From Ruegeria arenilitoris (GTDB lineage Bacteria; Pseudomonadota; Alphaproteobacteria; Rhodobacterales; Rhodobacteraceae): DNA of 64,000 nt. Of the stretch, positions 16,077 to 24,488 are shown piece after piece. Position 1 is the first letter of the stretch, and the number at the start of each line of letters is the position of its first letter. The stretch spans positions 349,843 to 413,842 of the forward strand of contig NZ_WPZQ01000005.1 in assembly GCF_013030265.1 (NCBI RefSeq), in the 5' to 3' direction. Below the pieces are notes generated by a model. The model searched no databases. It was given only the letters and a program-made list of their open reading frames with translations, and was not told where the DNA came from. The position numbers and the translations under genes were made by a program.

Positions 16077-18089
16077 TTATGCTGCTTCGTTACTAAGGTC
16101 TTTGAGGATGTCACCCAGGATCTCATCACGTGATTTCGTGGGCTGCATCCCTGCCATCAACTCGGCATTGCGTGCGGGATCCTTTTCTGCCGAATGCGAG
16201 ATGCTCAGCAGTGTCTCCTTCTGTTCACGCATGAAGTCCGAGAGAATGGCGCGTACATTTTCAAGTACGGCTGCGATTTGGTTTTCCTCGATGTCCTTGG
16301 TGATCGAATTCGCCTCGGACGCGATCAGGCGCTTGTAATCAGCGGCATATGCTTCAAAGCCCTTGCGTTTTTGCCACCAGCGGCGCCACCAGGTGCTTTG
16401 AAGATCCAGCGCGATTGTACGCCCGATCCCCAGTGGCGGCGGCACGCGCGGAACGATCGGCGCTTCGATGCTGAACTCACCCAGGTGGTTGCCCAACAGC
16501 TTGTGATACAGCGCTTCAACGTCACCTGCGGCAGAAGAATACAGCGCACCTGCGTCTTTGCGCATTGACCGTGCAAAGCTGAAATATGCGGCCTTTTGAA
16601 GGGTGCGAAGTCCGGCCGGATCATATTGCCAAGTGCCCTGTTCGCCGTTCTGCTCGAGATGTGCAATCAGCGAGTCTGTAGCGCGTTTGACAAAGTTTGC
16701 TTCAGCCGAAGCGAGCCGTTCGAGCACTTTGTCGCGCAACGCTGTCGTCAGTTCGGCTACTTTCTTTTCATATTCAGCGGAAACTGCCGAAATCGCGTCT
16801 TCGGGAGATACGCCATCCAGATCGCGTACGACGCCCTCACCACTCGAGAGGTTCTTGGCAACAGCCGTGGCACGAATCTGGCTCGCGATGTTACGCGCGC
16901 GATGACGCACACGATCCAGCAAGCGATTGCCCGCTCCTTCGGCGATTCGTTCATTCATCGCGAGCAATAGATCGGGCAGACCCGATAGCGCCCAGATCTT
17001 GTCCAGCGAAGCCGCCTGTTCACCAAACCCGGCCGCCAGATAGAAAGTGTTCAACGCCTGACGCGATTCCTCGTTCAGAACATCAGGATTACCAGTCAGA
17101 GCGGCCTCGGCCCAAAGGGCACTTCCGAACACGATGCTGGTGTTGGCATCGATATTATTCTGCTTGAGCGTGTCCTGAATGCGATCACGGATCTCCGGGA
17201 CCTGATTAACCGGGTCTGACAGTTCATCAATGCGGTTTACGAACAGGATGATCTGGCGGTTTTCAAACTGCGCGATGATCCGCATCAGAGCCATGTCCAT
17301 GGTGGTCAGTGCCTGGCTGGCCGCCAGAACCACGATACATACTTCTGATCCGCGCAGGCTGCGCAGTGTGATCTGCTCGCGTACCATGAAGGTATCGTTC
17401 ACGCCGGGCGTGTCGCAGAGTTTCAGCGAAATAGGATATTGCGGAATATCCATGTACAGTTCCGCAGATTTTGTCACATCTGCAAAGCGACCGGTCTTGG
17501 GGTCGATGTCCGGGTCGTCTTCATCACCCAGGCAGACATAGCGCTGGATCAGTTCTTCATCGAAATAGTCGTATTGGTGGCTTTGGCCCAACACGAGGTC
17601 GAAATGCTTGCCTAGCCGTTCTTCGGACTTGGCCTTCATCTCACCGATCTGACGCCGGATATCGTCCATTTCGTCATCGGCGCCGGCGCGGTTGGCCAAC
17701 TCGCCCAAGCGGCCGCCGCCGACCATCAGGTTGTCCCATTCTTCCTGCTCAAAGAAGGTAAACTTGGACTTGGTATCACCCGGTGTGCGGGTGTTGATGT
17801 TCAGCGTGGTAACGACCGAGGTCCACGGGTTTACGTCCGATGGCAGCAAGCCCGGGCGACCCGCGAGGATGTTCACAATCGAGGATTTTCCGGCTTTGAC
17901 CTGCCCCACCATCGTGACGCTGGCAGTGAAATTCTCCATCCGCGTCTTGAGCGTTGCAAGTCGGGCCGAGGAGCGCGCATCCGCCACCTCTGTCAATTGG
18001 TCGATCTGCGTCGTCAGCGAAGACATGGCCGATGTCATCGGCGCAAGTGTTTCGTTCCCTACAGACAGAAGGTGATCGTTACGCGCCAT
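16077..18089 (-). CDS. Dynamin-like GTPase, long type (first pair)
   Basis: 670 residues. G1 GQVKAGKSS at 62-70, switch motif LLPSDVNPWTSV, G3 DTPGVND, G4 NRIDEL. A long helical region follows. Around residues 560-580 it has STWWRRWWQKRKGF, an unusual cluster of Trp and basic residues at the place where membrane-binding paddles sit in dynamin-like proteins. No transmembrane helix is evident. It is paralogous to the GTPase at 10718-12760. It is the second gene of the operon, 2 bases after the first gene, and is followed directly by its short partner. GTP-driven membrane binding or remodelling is the family expectation; the actual membrane target is unknown. Confidence 0.87.
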   Translation of the reverse strand: MARNDHLLSVGNETLAPMTSAMSSLTTQIDQLTEVADARSSARLATLKTRMENFTASVTMVGQVKAGKSSIVNILAGRPGLLPSDVNPWTSVVTTLNINTRTPGDTKSKFTFFEQEEWDNLMVGGGRLGELANRAGADDEMDDIRRQIGEMKAKSEERLGKHFDLVLGQSHQYDYFDEELIQRYVCLGDEDDPDIDPKTGRFADVTKSAELYMDIPQYPISLKLCDTPGVNDTFMVREQITLRSLRGSEVCIVVLAASQALTTMDMALMRIIAQFENRQIILFVNRIDELSDPVNQVPEIRDRIQDTLKQNNIDANTSIVFGSALWAEAALTGNPDVLNEESRQALNTFYLAAGFGEQAASLDKIWALSGLPDLLLAMNERIAEGAGNRLLDRVRHRARNIASQIRATAVAKNLSSGEGVVRDLDGVSPEDAISAVSAEYEKKVAELTTALRDKVLERLASAEANFVKRATDSLIAHLEQNGEQGTWQYDPAGLRTLQKAAYFSFARSMRKDAGALYSSAAGDVEALYHKLLGNHLGEFSIEAPIVPRVPPPLGIGRTIALDLQSTWWRRWWQKRKGFEAYAADYKRLIASEANSITKDIEENQIAAVLENVRAILSDFMREQKETLLSISHSAEKDPARNAELMAGMQPTKSRDEILGDILKDLSNEAA

Positions 18090-18091
18090 GT

Positions 18092-18586
18092 TTAGCCTCC
18101 GGTGCCAGTAGCGGGAATCTGTGCCTCTGCAACGTCAGACAGACGTCCAGCCGGAATACTGGTAAGTGTGTCGATCCGCGCGATCAGATCCAGAGCGTTA
18201 CCCAAGATCGCAGCTTCTTTGCGCGGAGAGATCGATTCGTAGGCCTGTGAGTCAGCCAGAACTTCGATCGAGCTGAACCGGTCGCCATTCTCAAGGCAGG
18301 CTACGCGCCGACCTGTCGGGAAGCCATCGGATTTGCTGGATGGCAGCGGCATCCGGGTATTGGCCAGCAGATACTGTTCGCCTGAATGCGTCTTGAGCGC
18401 GATACCAAAGCCCGTATCAGGGTGTTGTTTGTTCAGAGTTTTGAGCTCGCCGATAAAGCTCTCACGTGCAAGAAAGACAGCGTCTTGCTCGGCGGCAGCG
18501 GAGTTGATCTGTTCGGTCACGACGGAGACCCTTGTGTTGGAGTTGAGCAGGAACTCGTAACAATGCCTCGCGGCGAAAAGACTCAT
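18092..18586 (-). CDS. Unrecognised first gene of the GTPase operon
   Basis: 164 residues from ATG 18586, preceded by AAGGAG three bases upstream (short spacing but a strong site); the frame is open back to 18682, where the extra residues look non-coding. I do not recognise the family. It is a soluble protein with mixed strands and helices: the start MSLFAARHCYEFLLNSN, a central FGIALKTHSGEQYLLANT strand pair, and a C-terminal helix (ISPRKEAAILGNALDLIARI). It starts the operon and ends 2 bases before the first long GTPase, so tight coupling and a shared function are likely. Confidence 0.7.
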   Translation of the reverse strand: MSLFAARHCYEFLLNSNTRVSVVTEQINSAAAEQDAVFLARESFIGELKTLNKQHPDTGFGIALKTHSGEQYLLANTRMPLPSSKSDGFPTGRRVACLENGDRFSSIEVLADSQAYESISPRKEAAILGNALDLIARIDTLTSIPAGRLSDVAEAQIPATGTGG

Positions 18587-18600
18587 TAACTCCTTGCTAG

Positions 18601-18629
18601 AAATAACAACCTTTAAGGCGGTGTTATTT
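18601..18629. promoter_or_regulatory. Inverted repeat in 5' leader of the GTPase operon
   Basis: AAATAACAACC (18601-18611) and GGTGTTATTT (18620-18629) form an inverted repeat with a one-base indel, enclosing the 9-base palindrome CCTTTAAGG. It is centred about 30 bases upstream of the first start codon, just beyond the ribosome binding site. It could be an operator or a leader hairpin. Confidence 0.35.
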
Positions 18630-19279
18630 TGACGTGAATAAGATTTTTTGGCGGTTGAATTGTGGCGCAATTGTGTTTGCACTTGCTTATTAATGCCTCA
18701 ACCAATGGGAGAGTGTTCGACAATGTCGGCATCGATTGGACGAGCGCCTGACCTTTTGTGCGTCGGTTGCGCAATGCAGCTCATATTCCACCTAAATACA
18801 TGATAATAAACATTAATAATACATAATCGACACCAATGCGACTCTCCCTTTAGTTGTTTTAGAGTGCATTTTGATCTGGAGTGAAACTTTTGAGGGTCTT
18901 GAAGGGCATTGTGCGGAACGTTGTTGATTCAGCATTACTCAACGTAAGCGAGCTAAAAGAATCTGGCGGATAAATTTTAATGTCTCGTAATTGGCAACAA
19001 TAGAGGCAATTTGTGGCAGACCCTTCCTAATAAGATTTTGACAGGTTTTTTAGGATATGAGAGTGCCTAAATTCTAATGAATCATGGAGCTTTTTTCGAT
19101 GCAGTTCGAGAGAGAGCTTGCTGCTGTTCGCTGGTTCGAGCCAGAAGTTTCCTGATCGGTTGCGATGTATTGTTGCGATGTGGGGGTCAATAAACTCCAT
19201 CACACCGCAATTTACCTCTCGCACTTGTCTGGAAGCTTTGTTATGCAGCGCCACATTCCGGGGTCATTGGCGCCGGGTT
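18630..19279. other. Long intergenic region, AT-rich
   Basis: About 650 bases without a convincing gene. The part around 18790-18840 is markedly AT-rich (AATAAACATTAATAATAC). It separates the GTPase operon from the tRNA-Leu gene and should contain the promoters of both, but I cannot assign boxes. A 75-codon minus-strand frame at 19027-19254 has no protein-like features. Confidence 0.5.
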
Positions 19280-19364
19280 GCGGGTGTGGCGAAATTGGTA
19301 GACGCACCAGATTTAGGTTCTGGCGCCGCAAGGCGTGGGGGTTCAAGTCCCTCCACCCGCACCA
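19280..19364 (+). tRNA. tRNA-Leu (anticodon UAG)
   Basis: 85 bases including encoded CCA. The acceptor stem GCGGGTG pairs with CACCCGC; the anticodon stem CCAGA/TCTGG encloses loop TTTAGGT with anticodon TAG; an extended variable arm (GCGCCGCAAGGCG) marks a class II tRNA; the T arm contains GTTCAAGTC. It reads CUA/CUN leucine codons. Confidence 0.97.
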
Positions 19365-19376
19365 AAGATTTGTATG

Positions 19377-19994
19377 TCAGGTCCCGTAACGGGCCATGAA
19401 CATGTCCACCGCCTGCAGGGCGACCTCATCGATTTCTTCCTGCGAAAAGCTTGACTGGATGCCAAAAGCTGCTCTGCCCCACAGTCGGACTTTGCAAAGT
19501 TCAGAAAACTGTTCCGCCGCGATGTAAATGTCTTCGATGACCAGTTCGCCGTTGGCGACGGCCTTTTCCAGATACTCTGCGAGCTGTCGTTGACCGTTCT
19601 CGGGACCAGCCTGATAAAAAGCCTTACCAAGCTCAGGAAACCGATCCCTTTCGGCTACGCAGATCCGGAACACCTGTTGTGCGAAATCCGACACCAGAAA
19701 GGCAGTCAGCTGAGTCGCTGCGATTGTCAGGACCTCACGCGCTGGTTTGGTCTCGTCGATCATCGAGATGATACGTTCAGCCATCAGGCTGCATTCGGTC
19801 TGAGCCACTTCCATAAACAACAGCCGTTTGTCGGGGAAGTAGCTATAGAGCGTTGCCTTTGAGACGCCTGCAGCGCGGGCGATATCGTCCACGCTGGCAC
19901 CTTCGAAGCCATCCGCCATGAAAACCTCGCGGGCTCCGCGCAAGACCTGATCGAATTTTCGGCCTGTACGCAGAATGGTGGCGGCTTGGGTCAT
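19377..19994 (-). CDS. TetR/AcrR family transcriptional regulator
   Basis: 205 residues. N-terminal HTH typical of TetR: GASVDDIARAAGVSKATLY followed by YFPDKRLLF. The C-terminal ligand domain is helical and resembles those of AcrR-like regulators of efflux or stress genes. AAGGAG lies five bases upstream of the ATG. It is divergent from mbfA; a perfect 7-2-7 palindrome (20028-20043) 33 bases upstream of its own start is the probable operator, so the gene is likely autoregulated and may also act on mbfA. The ligand is unknown. Confidence 0.9.
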   Translation of the reverse strand: MTQAATILRTGRKFDQVLRGAREVFMADGFEGASVDDIARAAGVSKATLYSYFPDKRLLFMEVAQTECSLMAERIISMIDETKPAREVLTIAATQLTAFLVSDFAQQVFRICVAERDRFPELGKAFYQAGPENGQRQLAEYLEKAVANGELVIEDIYIAAEQFSELCKVRLWGRAAFGIQSSFSQEEIDEVALQAVDMFMARYGT

Positions 19995-20027
19995 GTTGTC
20001 TCCTTGGCTTGACGTATTCCAAATCTA

Positions 20028-20043
20028 TAAACCGTTCGGTTTA
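20028..20043. promoter_or_regulatory. Probable TetR-family operator
   Basis: Perfect palindrome TAAACCGTTCGGTTTA in the divergent tetR-mbfA intergenic region. Size, symmetry and position match operators of AcrR-like TetR proteins. Confidence 0.75.
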
Positions 20044-20091
20044 GTTTCAACGATTTTCGGTTCTGGTTGAAAGCTTCGTTACGTTCGGTAA

Positions 20092-20108
20092 ATTGGAATC
20101 GTTCTAAT
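20092..20108. promoter_or_regulatory. Iron control element (ICE), probable Irr binding site
   Basis: ATTGGAATCGTTCTAAT matches the arrangement of the ICE (TTTAGAA-N3-TTCTAAA type) bound by the haem-responsive Fur-family regulator Irr of alphaproteobacteria. It ends 14 bases before the mbfA start codon, a position expected for repression in low iron. Confidence 0.7.
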
Positions 20109-20122
20109 ATAGTGAGGCGCTG

Positions 20123-21097
20123 ATGCGTTTTTTCACCCAGCGAAAACACTTCCGCGACCTGACCGAACAGGAGATCATTGCGCTTGCCATCTCGTCCGAA
20201 GAAGACGATGCGCGCATCTATCGGTCTTATGCTGAAATGCTGCGAAGTGACTATCCCGCGAGTGCAAAGGTGTTCGACGGCATGGCTGCTGAAGAGGATC
20301 AGCACAGGTCCCTTCTGATCGGGTTGCATGAGCAGCGGTTCGGATCAGTGATCCCATTGATCCGTCGCGAGCATGTCGCAGGATATTATGCGCGACGGCC
20401 CATTTGGCTGATCGAAAATTTGGGCATCGAACGTATCCGCGAAGAAGCCGAAATGATGGAGCGCGATGCCGAAAGGTTTTATCTGACCGCCGCTGAGCGC
20501 AGCACCGATACCGCAACCCGCAAGCTGCTCGGCGATCTCGCCGTGGCCGAGGCAGGCCATCAGGCCACAGCGGCCGAATTGGAGCAAACCTATTTGGATC
20601 CGGACAGTCAGGAATCCGAACAGGCGGTCTCGCGTCGTCAGTTTGTGCTGACATGGGTTCAGCCAGGACTGGCCGGGCTGATGGATGGGTCCGTTTCCAC
20701 ACTGGCACCGATCTTTGCCACCGCTTTTGCGACGCAGGATACCTGGACCACGTTTCTTGTTGGTCTTGCAGCCTCAGTCGGTGCCGGGATTTCCATGGGG
20801 TTTACCGAGGCGGCGTCAGATGATGGAGAGTTGTCCGGGCGGGGTTCTCCTGTAAAGCGCGGTCTGGCATCGGGGGTCATGACTACAGTCGGAGGACTGG
20901 GGCATGCCCTGCCCTACCTCATCCCAGAATTCTGGACGGCCACCAGCATCGCCTTCCTGATCGTATTCTGCGAGCTCTGGGCGATCGCGTGGATTCAGAA
21001 TCGCTTCATGGACACTCCGTTCTTTCGCGCAGCATTCCAGGTTGTGCTGGGTGGCTCACTGGTGCTGGCTGCAGGTATTCTGATCGGCAGTGGCTGA
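20123..21097 (+). CDS. mbfA: Membrane-bound ferritin-like iron exporter MbfA
   Basis: 324 residues. The N-terminal ~165 residues are a ferritin-like (rubrerythrin/erythrin) di-iron domain with the E-x-x-H signatures AAEEDQH and AEAGH. The C-terminal half is a VIT1/CCC1-type membrane domain with about five helices (VQPGLAGLMDGSVSTLAPIF, GISMGFTEAASD). This architecture is that of MbfA, which exports Fe(II) across the inner membrane and protects against iron and peroxide stress in rhizobia and relatives. The ICE-like box just upstream supports Irr control (repressed when iron is low), and the palindrome near 20035 may add control by the divergent TetR protein. Confidence 0.92.
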   Translation: MRFFTQRKHFRDLTEQEIIALAISSEEDDARIYRSYAEMLRSDYPASAKVFDGMAAEEDQHRSLLIGLHEQRFGSVIPLIRREHVAGYYARRPIWLIENLGIERIREEAEMMERDAERFYLTAAERSTDTATRKLLGDLAVAEAGHQATAAELEQTYLDPDSQESEQAVSRRQFVLTWVQPGLAGLMDGSVSTLAPIFATAFATQDTWTTFLVGLAASVGAGISMGFTEAASDDGELSGRGSPVKRGLASGVMTTVGGLGHALPYLIPEFWTATSIAFLIVFCELWAIAWIQNRFMDTPFFRAAFQVVLGGSLVLAAGILIGSG

Positions 21098-21140
21098 TGT
21101 CCTGCTTGCGGTGCGGTAAATTCATGTTACCAATTCGCCC

Positions 21141-22070
21141 ATGGTCGATATCTTTCTGCGCACCCTGCCTTTTTTCGCGATCATCGGCCTTGGATACTGG
21201 GCCGGTCGCAGTCGTTTTTTCAGTGAAGAAGCCACTGCCTACCTGACCAAATTCGTGTTCTACTTTGCACTGTCCGCAATGCTGTTTCGTTTTGCGGCAA
21301 CCCTGCCCTTTGCCGATATCTTCAATGGAAGACTGGTGATCGGTTATCTGATCGGAACGCTTTGCGTTTATGGTTTGGCGACGCTTGTTGCTTACCTTCG
21401 TGGCCTCGACATCCCGACGGCTGCGGTTGAGGCGCAATGTGCGGCTATCGGCAATGTTGGTTTTCTTGGCCTGCCAATGTTGGCCCTGCTGTTCTCTGAG
21501 GCGGCAATTGGTCCGGTTATGTTGGTGCTTGCCGTCGATCTGGTGGTGTTTTCGTCCTTGATCGTGATCCTGATCAACGGCGGTCGCGATGGTCGGCTAA
21601 CGCTGCGCACGATGCGACTGATCGGTGTTGGCCTGCTGAAGAACCCGATGATTGTATCGATTTCGTCGGGTCTGATCTGGTCAGCCCTGCGGTTGCCTGT
21701 ACCCGCGCCTCTCAATGATTTTCTGACCATTCTTGGCGGGGCGGCAACACCGGGTGCATTGTTCGCTATCGGCGCCTCGCTGGCCACCAAGTCTGCTGAA
21801 AGGGTGCAGATTGCCGCCTGGCTGAGCTTTTGCAAATTGATTGTTCATCCGGTTTGCGTGGCGATCGTTCTGATCTGGATTATTCCGATTGAACCCTTCC
21901 CCGCGTCCGTTGCCATCGCTGCTGCCGCGCTACCGGTTGCGGGCAACGTATACATGCTGGCGGCGCATTATGGGATCGCACCGCATCGCGCTTCGGCTGC
22001 AATTTTGTTGTCCACCATCGCCAGCATCATCACTTTACCGTTTGTGATCGCCTGGGTGAGTGCAAACTAG
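21141..22070 (+). CDS. AEC family transporter (auxin efflux carrier type)
   Basis: 309 residues, about ten hydrophobic helices without signal peptide. The start VDIFLRTLPFFAIIGLGYWA and the symmetrical gaps around the centre are typical of the AEC/MdcF family, secondary carriers for carboxylates or other anions. It begins 43 bases after mbfA, probably on the same transcript or with its own promoter. The substrate cannot be predicted. Confidence 0.85.
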   Translation: MVDIFLRTLPFFAIIGLGYWAGRSRFFSEEATAYLTKFVFYFALSAMLFRFAATLPFADIFNGRLVIGYLIGTLCVYGLATLVAYLRGLDIPTAAVEAQCAAIGNVGFLGLPMLALLFSEAAIGPVMLVLAVDLVVFSSLIVILINGGRDGRLTLRTMRLIGVGLLKNPMIVSISSGLIWSALRLPVPAPLNDFLTILGGAATPGALFAIGASLATKSAERVQIAAWLSFCKLIVHPVCVAIVLIWIIPIEPFPASVAIAAAALPVAGNVYMLAAHYGIAPHRASAAILLSTIASIITLPFVIAWVSAN

Positions 22071-22172
22071 GGTGTCACACTCGAAAAAAGCCGCCGTAAC
22101 AAACCCGCGCACTTTACGCCGGGACCGCGGACCGTTAGCCATGGGCCAGACCTAACGCAAGGACAATGCCAG

Positions 22173-23006
22173 ATGGAAACCCTATCGGAAAATGCATGTT
22201 TCGGCGGTGTGCAGGGCGTTTATCGCCATGCTTCGTCGGCCTGCCAATGTGACATGACTTTCGGCCTGTTCCTGCCGCCCGAGGCCAAGGATGGCCCGGT
22301 TCCAGTGCTGTGGTACCTGTCCGGGCTGACCTGCACACATGAGAACGCGATGACCAAGGCCGGTGCGCAAAGCTGGGCCGCCGAGCAAGGGATTGCACTG
22401 GTGTTTCCCGATACCTCTCCGCGTGGGGCTGATGTGGCAGATGATGATGATTATGATCTTGGCCAGGGTGCCGGTTTTTATGTGAACGCAACACAAAAGC
22501 CATGGGCGCCGCATTTCAATATGTGGGACTACGTGGCAGATGAGCTGCCCGCCTTGCTGACCGAGAAATTCGCCATAGATGGTGAGCGCCAGTCAATCAC
22601 GGGTCATTCGATGGGTGGTCATGGAGCCCTGACACTCGCCATGAACCTGCCGGGCAGGTTCCGCTCCGTCTCGGCCTTTGCTCCGATCTCGAACCCGACA
22701 GGTTCCGATTGGGGCCGCAAGCAGCTGTCTGCCTATCTGGGTGATGACGAGGCTGCATGGGCCAAGCACGATTCAACGCTGATGATGAAGGAAAAAGGTT
22801 TTGACGGGCCGATCCTGATCGATACTGGCACCAATGATCAGTTCATCGATCTGTTGCGCCCCGAAGCACTCGCGCAGGCCATCGCCGAGCGTCGCCAGCA
22901 AGCAACAAATCGTCTGCAACCTGGCTATGATCATTCCTATTTCTTTGTCTCGACCTTCATGGAAGACCACGTGTCCTTCCACGCAGAAGCTCTTTACGGA
23001 GACTGA
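22173..23006 (+). CDS. fghA: S-formylglutathione hydrolase
   Basis: 277 residues, full length for the esterase D family. Oxyanion/loop motif WYLSGLTCTHEN, nucleophile S146 in GHSMGGHG, acidic residue in DTGTNDQF and His in GYDHSYFF complete the triad. It hydrolyses S-formylglutathione to formate and glutathione in the formaldehyde oxidation pathway, which in marine Rhodobacterales also handles formaldehyde from demethylation of methylated compounds. No alcohol dehydrogenase class III gene is adjacent. It is followed after 3 bases by sthA, so they form an operon. Confidence 0.95.
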   Translation: METLSENACFGGVQGVYRHASSACQCDMTFGLFLPPEAKDGPVPVLWYLSGLTCTHENAMTKAGAQSWAAEQGIALVFPDTSPRGADVADDDDYDLGQGAGFYVNATQKPWAPHFNMWDYVADELPALLTEKFAIDGERQSITGHSMGGHGALTLAMNLPGRFRSVSAFAPISNPTGSDWGRKQLSAYLGDDEAAWAKHDSTLMMKEKGFDGPILIDTGTNDQFIDLLRPEALAQAIAERRQQATNRLQPGYDHSYFFVSTFMEDHVSFHAEALYGD

Positions 23007-23009
23007 TGC

Positions 23010-24488
23010 ATGAGCAAATACGACTATGATCTGATCATCATCGGTTCCGGCCCTTCGGGACGGTCCGCTGCGATTCAGGCGGGTAAACTCAAGCGTCGGG
23101 TACTTGTCATTGATCGCAAGGACAAATTGGGCGGTGTTTCGGTACATACCGGTACGATCCCGTCCAAGACCTTGCGTGAGACCGTTCTCAACCTGTCGGG
23201 CTGGCGTGAGCGCAGCTTTTACGGCCGGTCCTACCGTGTCAAAGATCAGATCCGAGCAGAGGACCTCAAGGCGCGTCTGCATATGACCCTCGATTATGAG
23301 GTCGATGTGCTGGAGCACCAATTCAACCGTAACCACGTTGAAACGTTGGAAGGGCTGGCCAAATTCGTTGGTCCGCACGAGGTTGAGGTGGCTACCGATT
23401 CAGGTGAGACGACGCGCCTGACGGGCGCAAAGTTCCTGATCGCCACCGGGACCAAAACCTATCGGCCGGAATATGTTCCCTTCAACGGCAAAACCATTGT
23501 GGATGGTGATGATTTCCTTGAGATGGCGGAAATCCCTCGTTCGTTGTGTGTGGTCGGTGCGGGTGTGATCGGCGTTGAATATGCGACGATGTTTTCGGCC
23601 CTCGATGTCCGGGTGACCCTGATAGAACCACGCGACTCGTTTCTTGATTTCATCGACAACACGATCATCCACGAATTCACGCACCAGATCCGTGAAAATG
23701 GCGTGGATTTGCGGCTGGGCTCGGCCGTTGAAAAGATCGAAGACGCAGGAAGTCACGTCGAGATCACATTGGAAAACGGGCGTCACGTTCGGTCTGAGAT
23801 GCTGCTGTTTGCAGCCGGGCGTATGGGCGCGACCTCGGCTCTCAATCTGGATGCAGTGGGTATTGAGACGGATCACCGAAATCGCATCAGTGTGGATCGG
23901 AAGACCTATCAGACCTCGGTGCCGCATATCTATGCAACGGGTGACGTGATCGGCCACCCCTCGCTGGCCTCGACCTCGCTGCAGCAAGGCCGGGTTGCTG
24001 CTTGTCACGCCCTTGAGACCCCCACATTGCCCGAGAGCCCTTGGTACCCTTACGGTATCTATTCCGTTCCTGAAATCTCGACCTGCGGCATGTCCGAGGA
24101 AGAACTGCAGGAACGTGGCATCCCTTACGAAGTTGGTGTGGCGCGATTCCGCGAAACTTCGCGCGGCCACATAATGGGGTTGGAGCATGGCATGCTGAAG
24201 ATGCTGTTCTCGTTGAAAACCCGCAGGGTCCTGGGTGTGCAGATCGTTGGTGAAGGCGCGACTGAACTGATCCATATTGCTCAGGCGGTGCTGAACCTCA
24301 AAGGTACGGTCGATTATTTCGTTCAGAACACCTTCAATTATCCGACATTGGCCGAGGCTTATAAAATCGCCGGATTGGATGCCTTCAACCGGATGCCGAT
24401 CCCGGACGAGTTCAAGGTGCGCAAAAAAGAAGCTAAGCCTGCTGAGGCTAAAGTCGAACCCGCCAAGAAAGAGGCGAAGAAAGCGTGA
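23010..24488 (+). CDS. sthA: Soluble pyridine nucleotide transhydrogenase (FAD-dependent)
   Basis: 492 residues of the flavin disulfide reductase fold: [13 protein letters not shown] site, second Rossmann [10 protein letters not shown], and ATGDVIG. Where lipoamide dehydrogenases have a redox-active Cys pair this protein has [12 protein letters not shown], the SthA/UdhA signature without the Cys pair, so it moves hydride between NADPH and NAD. A Lys/Ala/Glu-rich tail of about 25 residues extends the C-terminus. With fghA upstream it may balance NADH/NADPH during C1 oxidation. Confidence 0.92.
   Translation: MSKYDYDLIIIGSGPSGRSAAIQAGKLKRRVLVIDRKDKLGGVSVHTGTIPSKTLRETVLNLSGWRERSFYGRSYRVKDQIRAEDLKARLHMTLDYEVDVLEHQFNRNHVETLEGLAKFVGPHEVEVATDSGETTRLTGAKFLIATGTKTYRPEYVPFNGKTIVDGDDFLEMAEIPRSLCVVGAGVIGVEYATMFSALDVRVTLIEPRDSFLDFIDNTIIHEFTHQIRENGVDLRLGSAVEKIEDAGSHVEITLENGRHVRSEMLLFAAGRMGATSALNLDAVGIETDHRNRISVDRKTYQTSVPHIYATGDVIGHPSLASTSLQQGRVAACHALETPTLPESPWYPYGIYSVPEISTCGMSEEELQERGIPYEVGVARFRETSRGHIMGLEHGMLKMLFSLKTRRVLGVQIVGEGATELIHIAQAVLNLKGTVDYFVQNTFNYPTLAEAYKIAGLDAFNRMPIPDEFKVRKKEAKPAEAKVEPAKKEAKKA

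Noticed and set aside
19027..19254. 75-codon minus-strand frame near tRNA-Leu
   Set aside because: No ribosome binding site, no protein-like pattern, in an AT-rich spacer.
23400..24275. 291-codon minus-strand frame
   Set aside because: Antisense to sthA, whose motifs are unambiguous.
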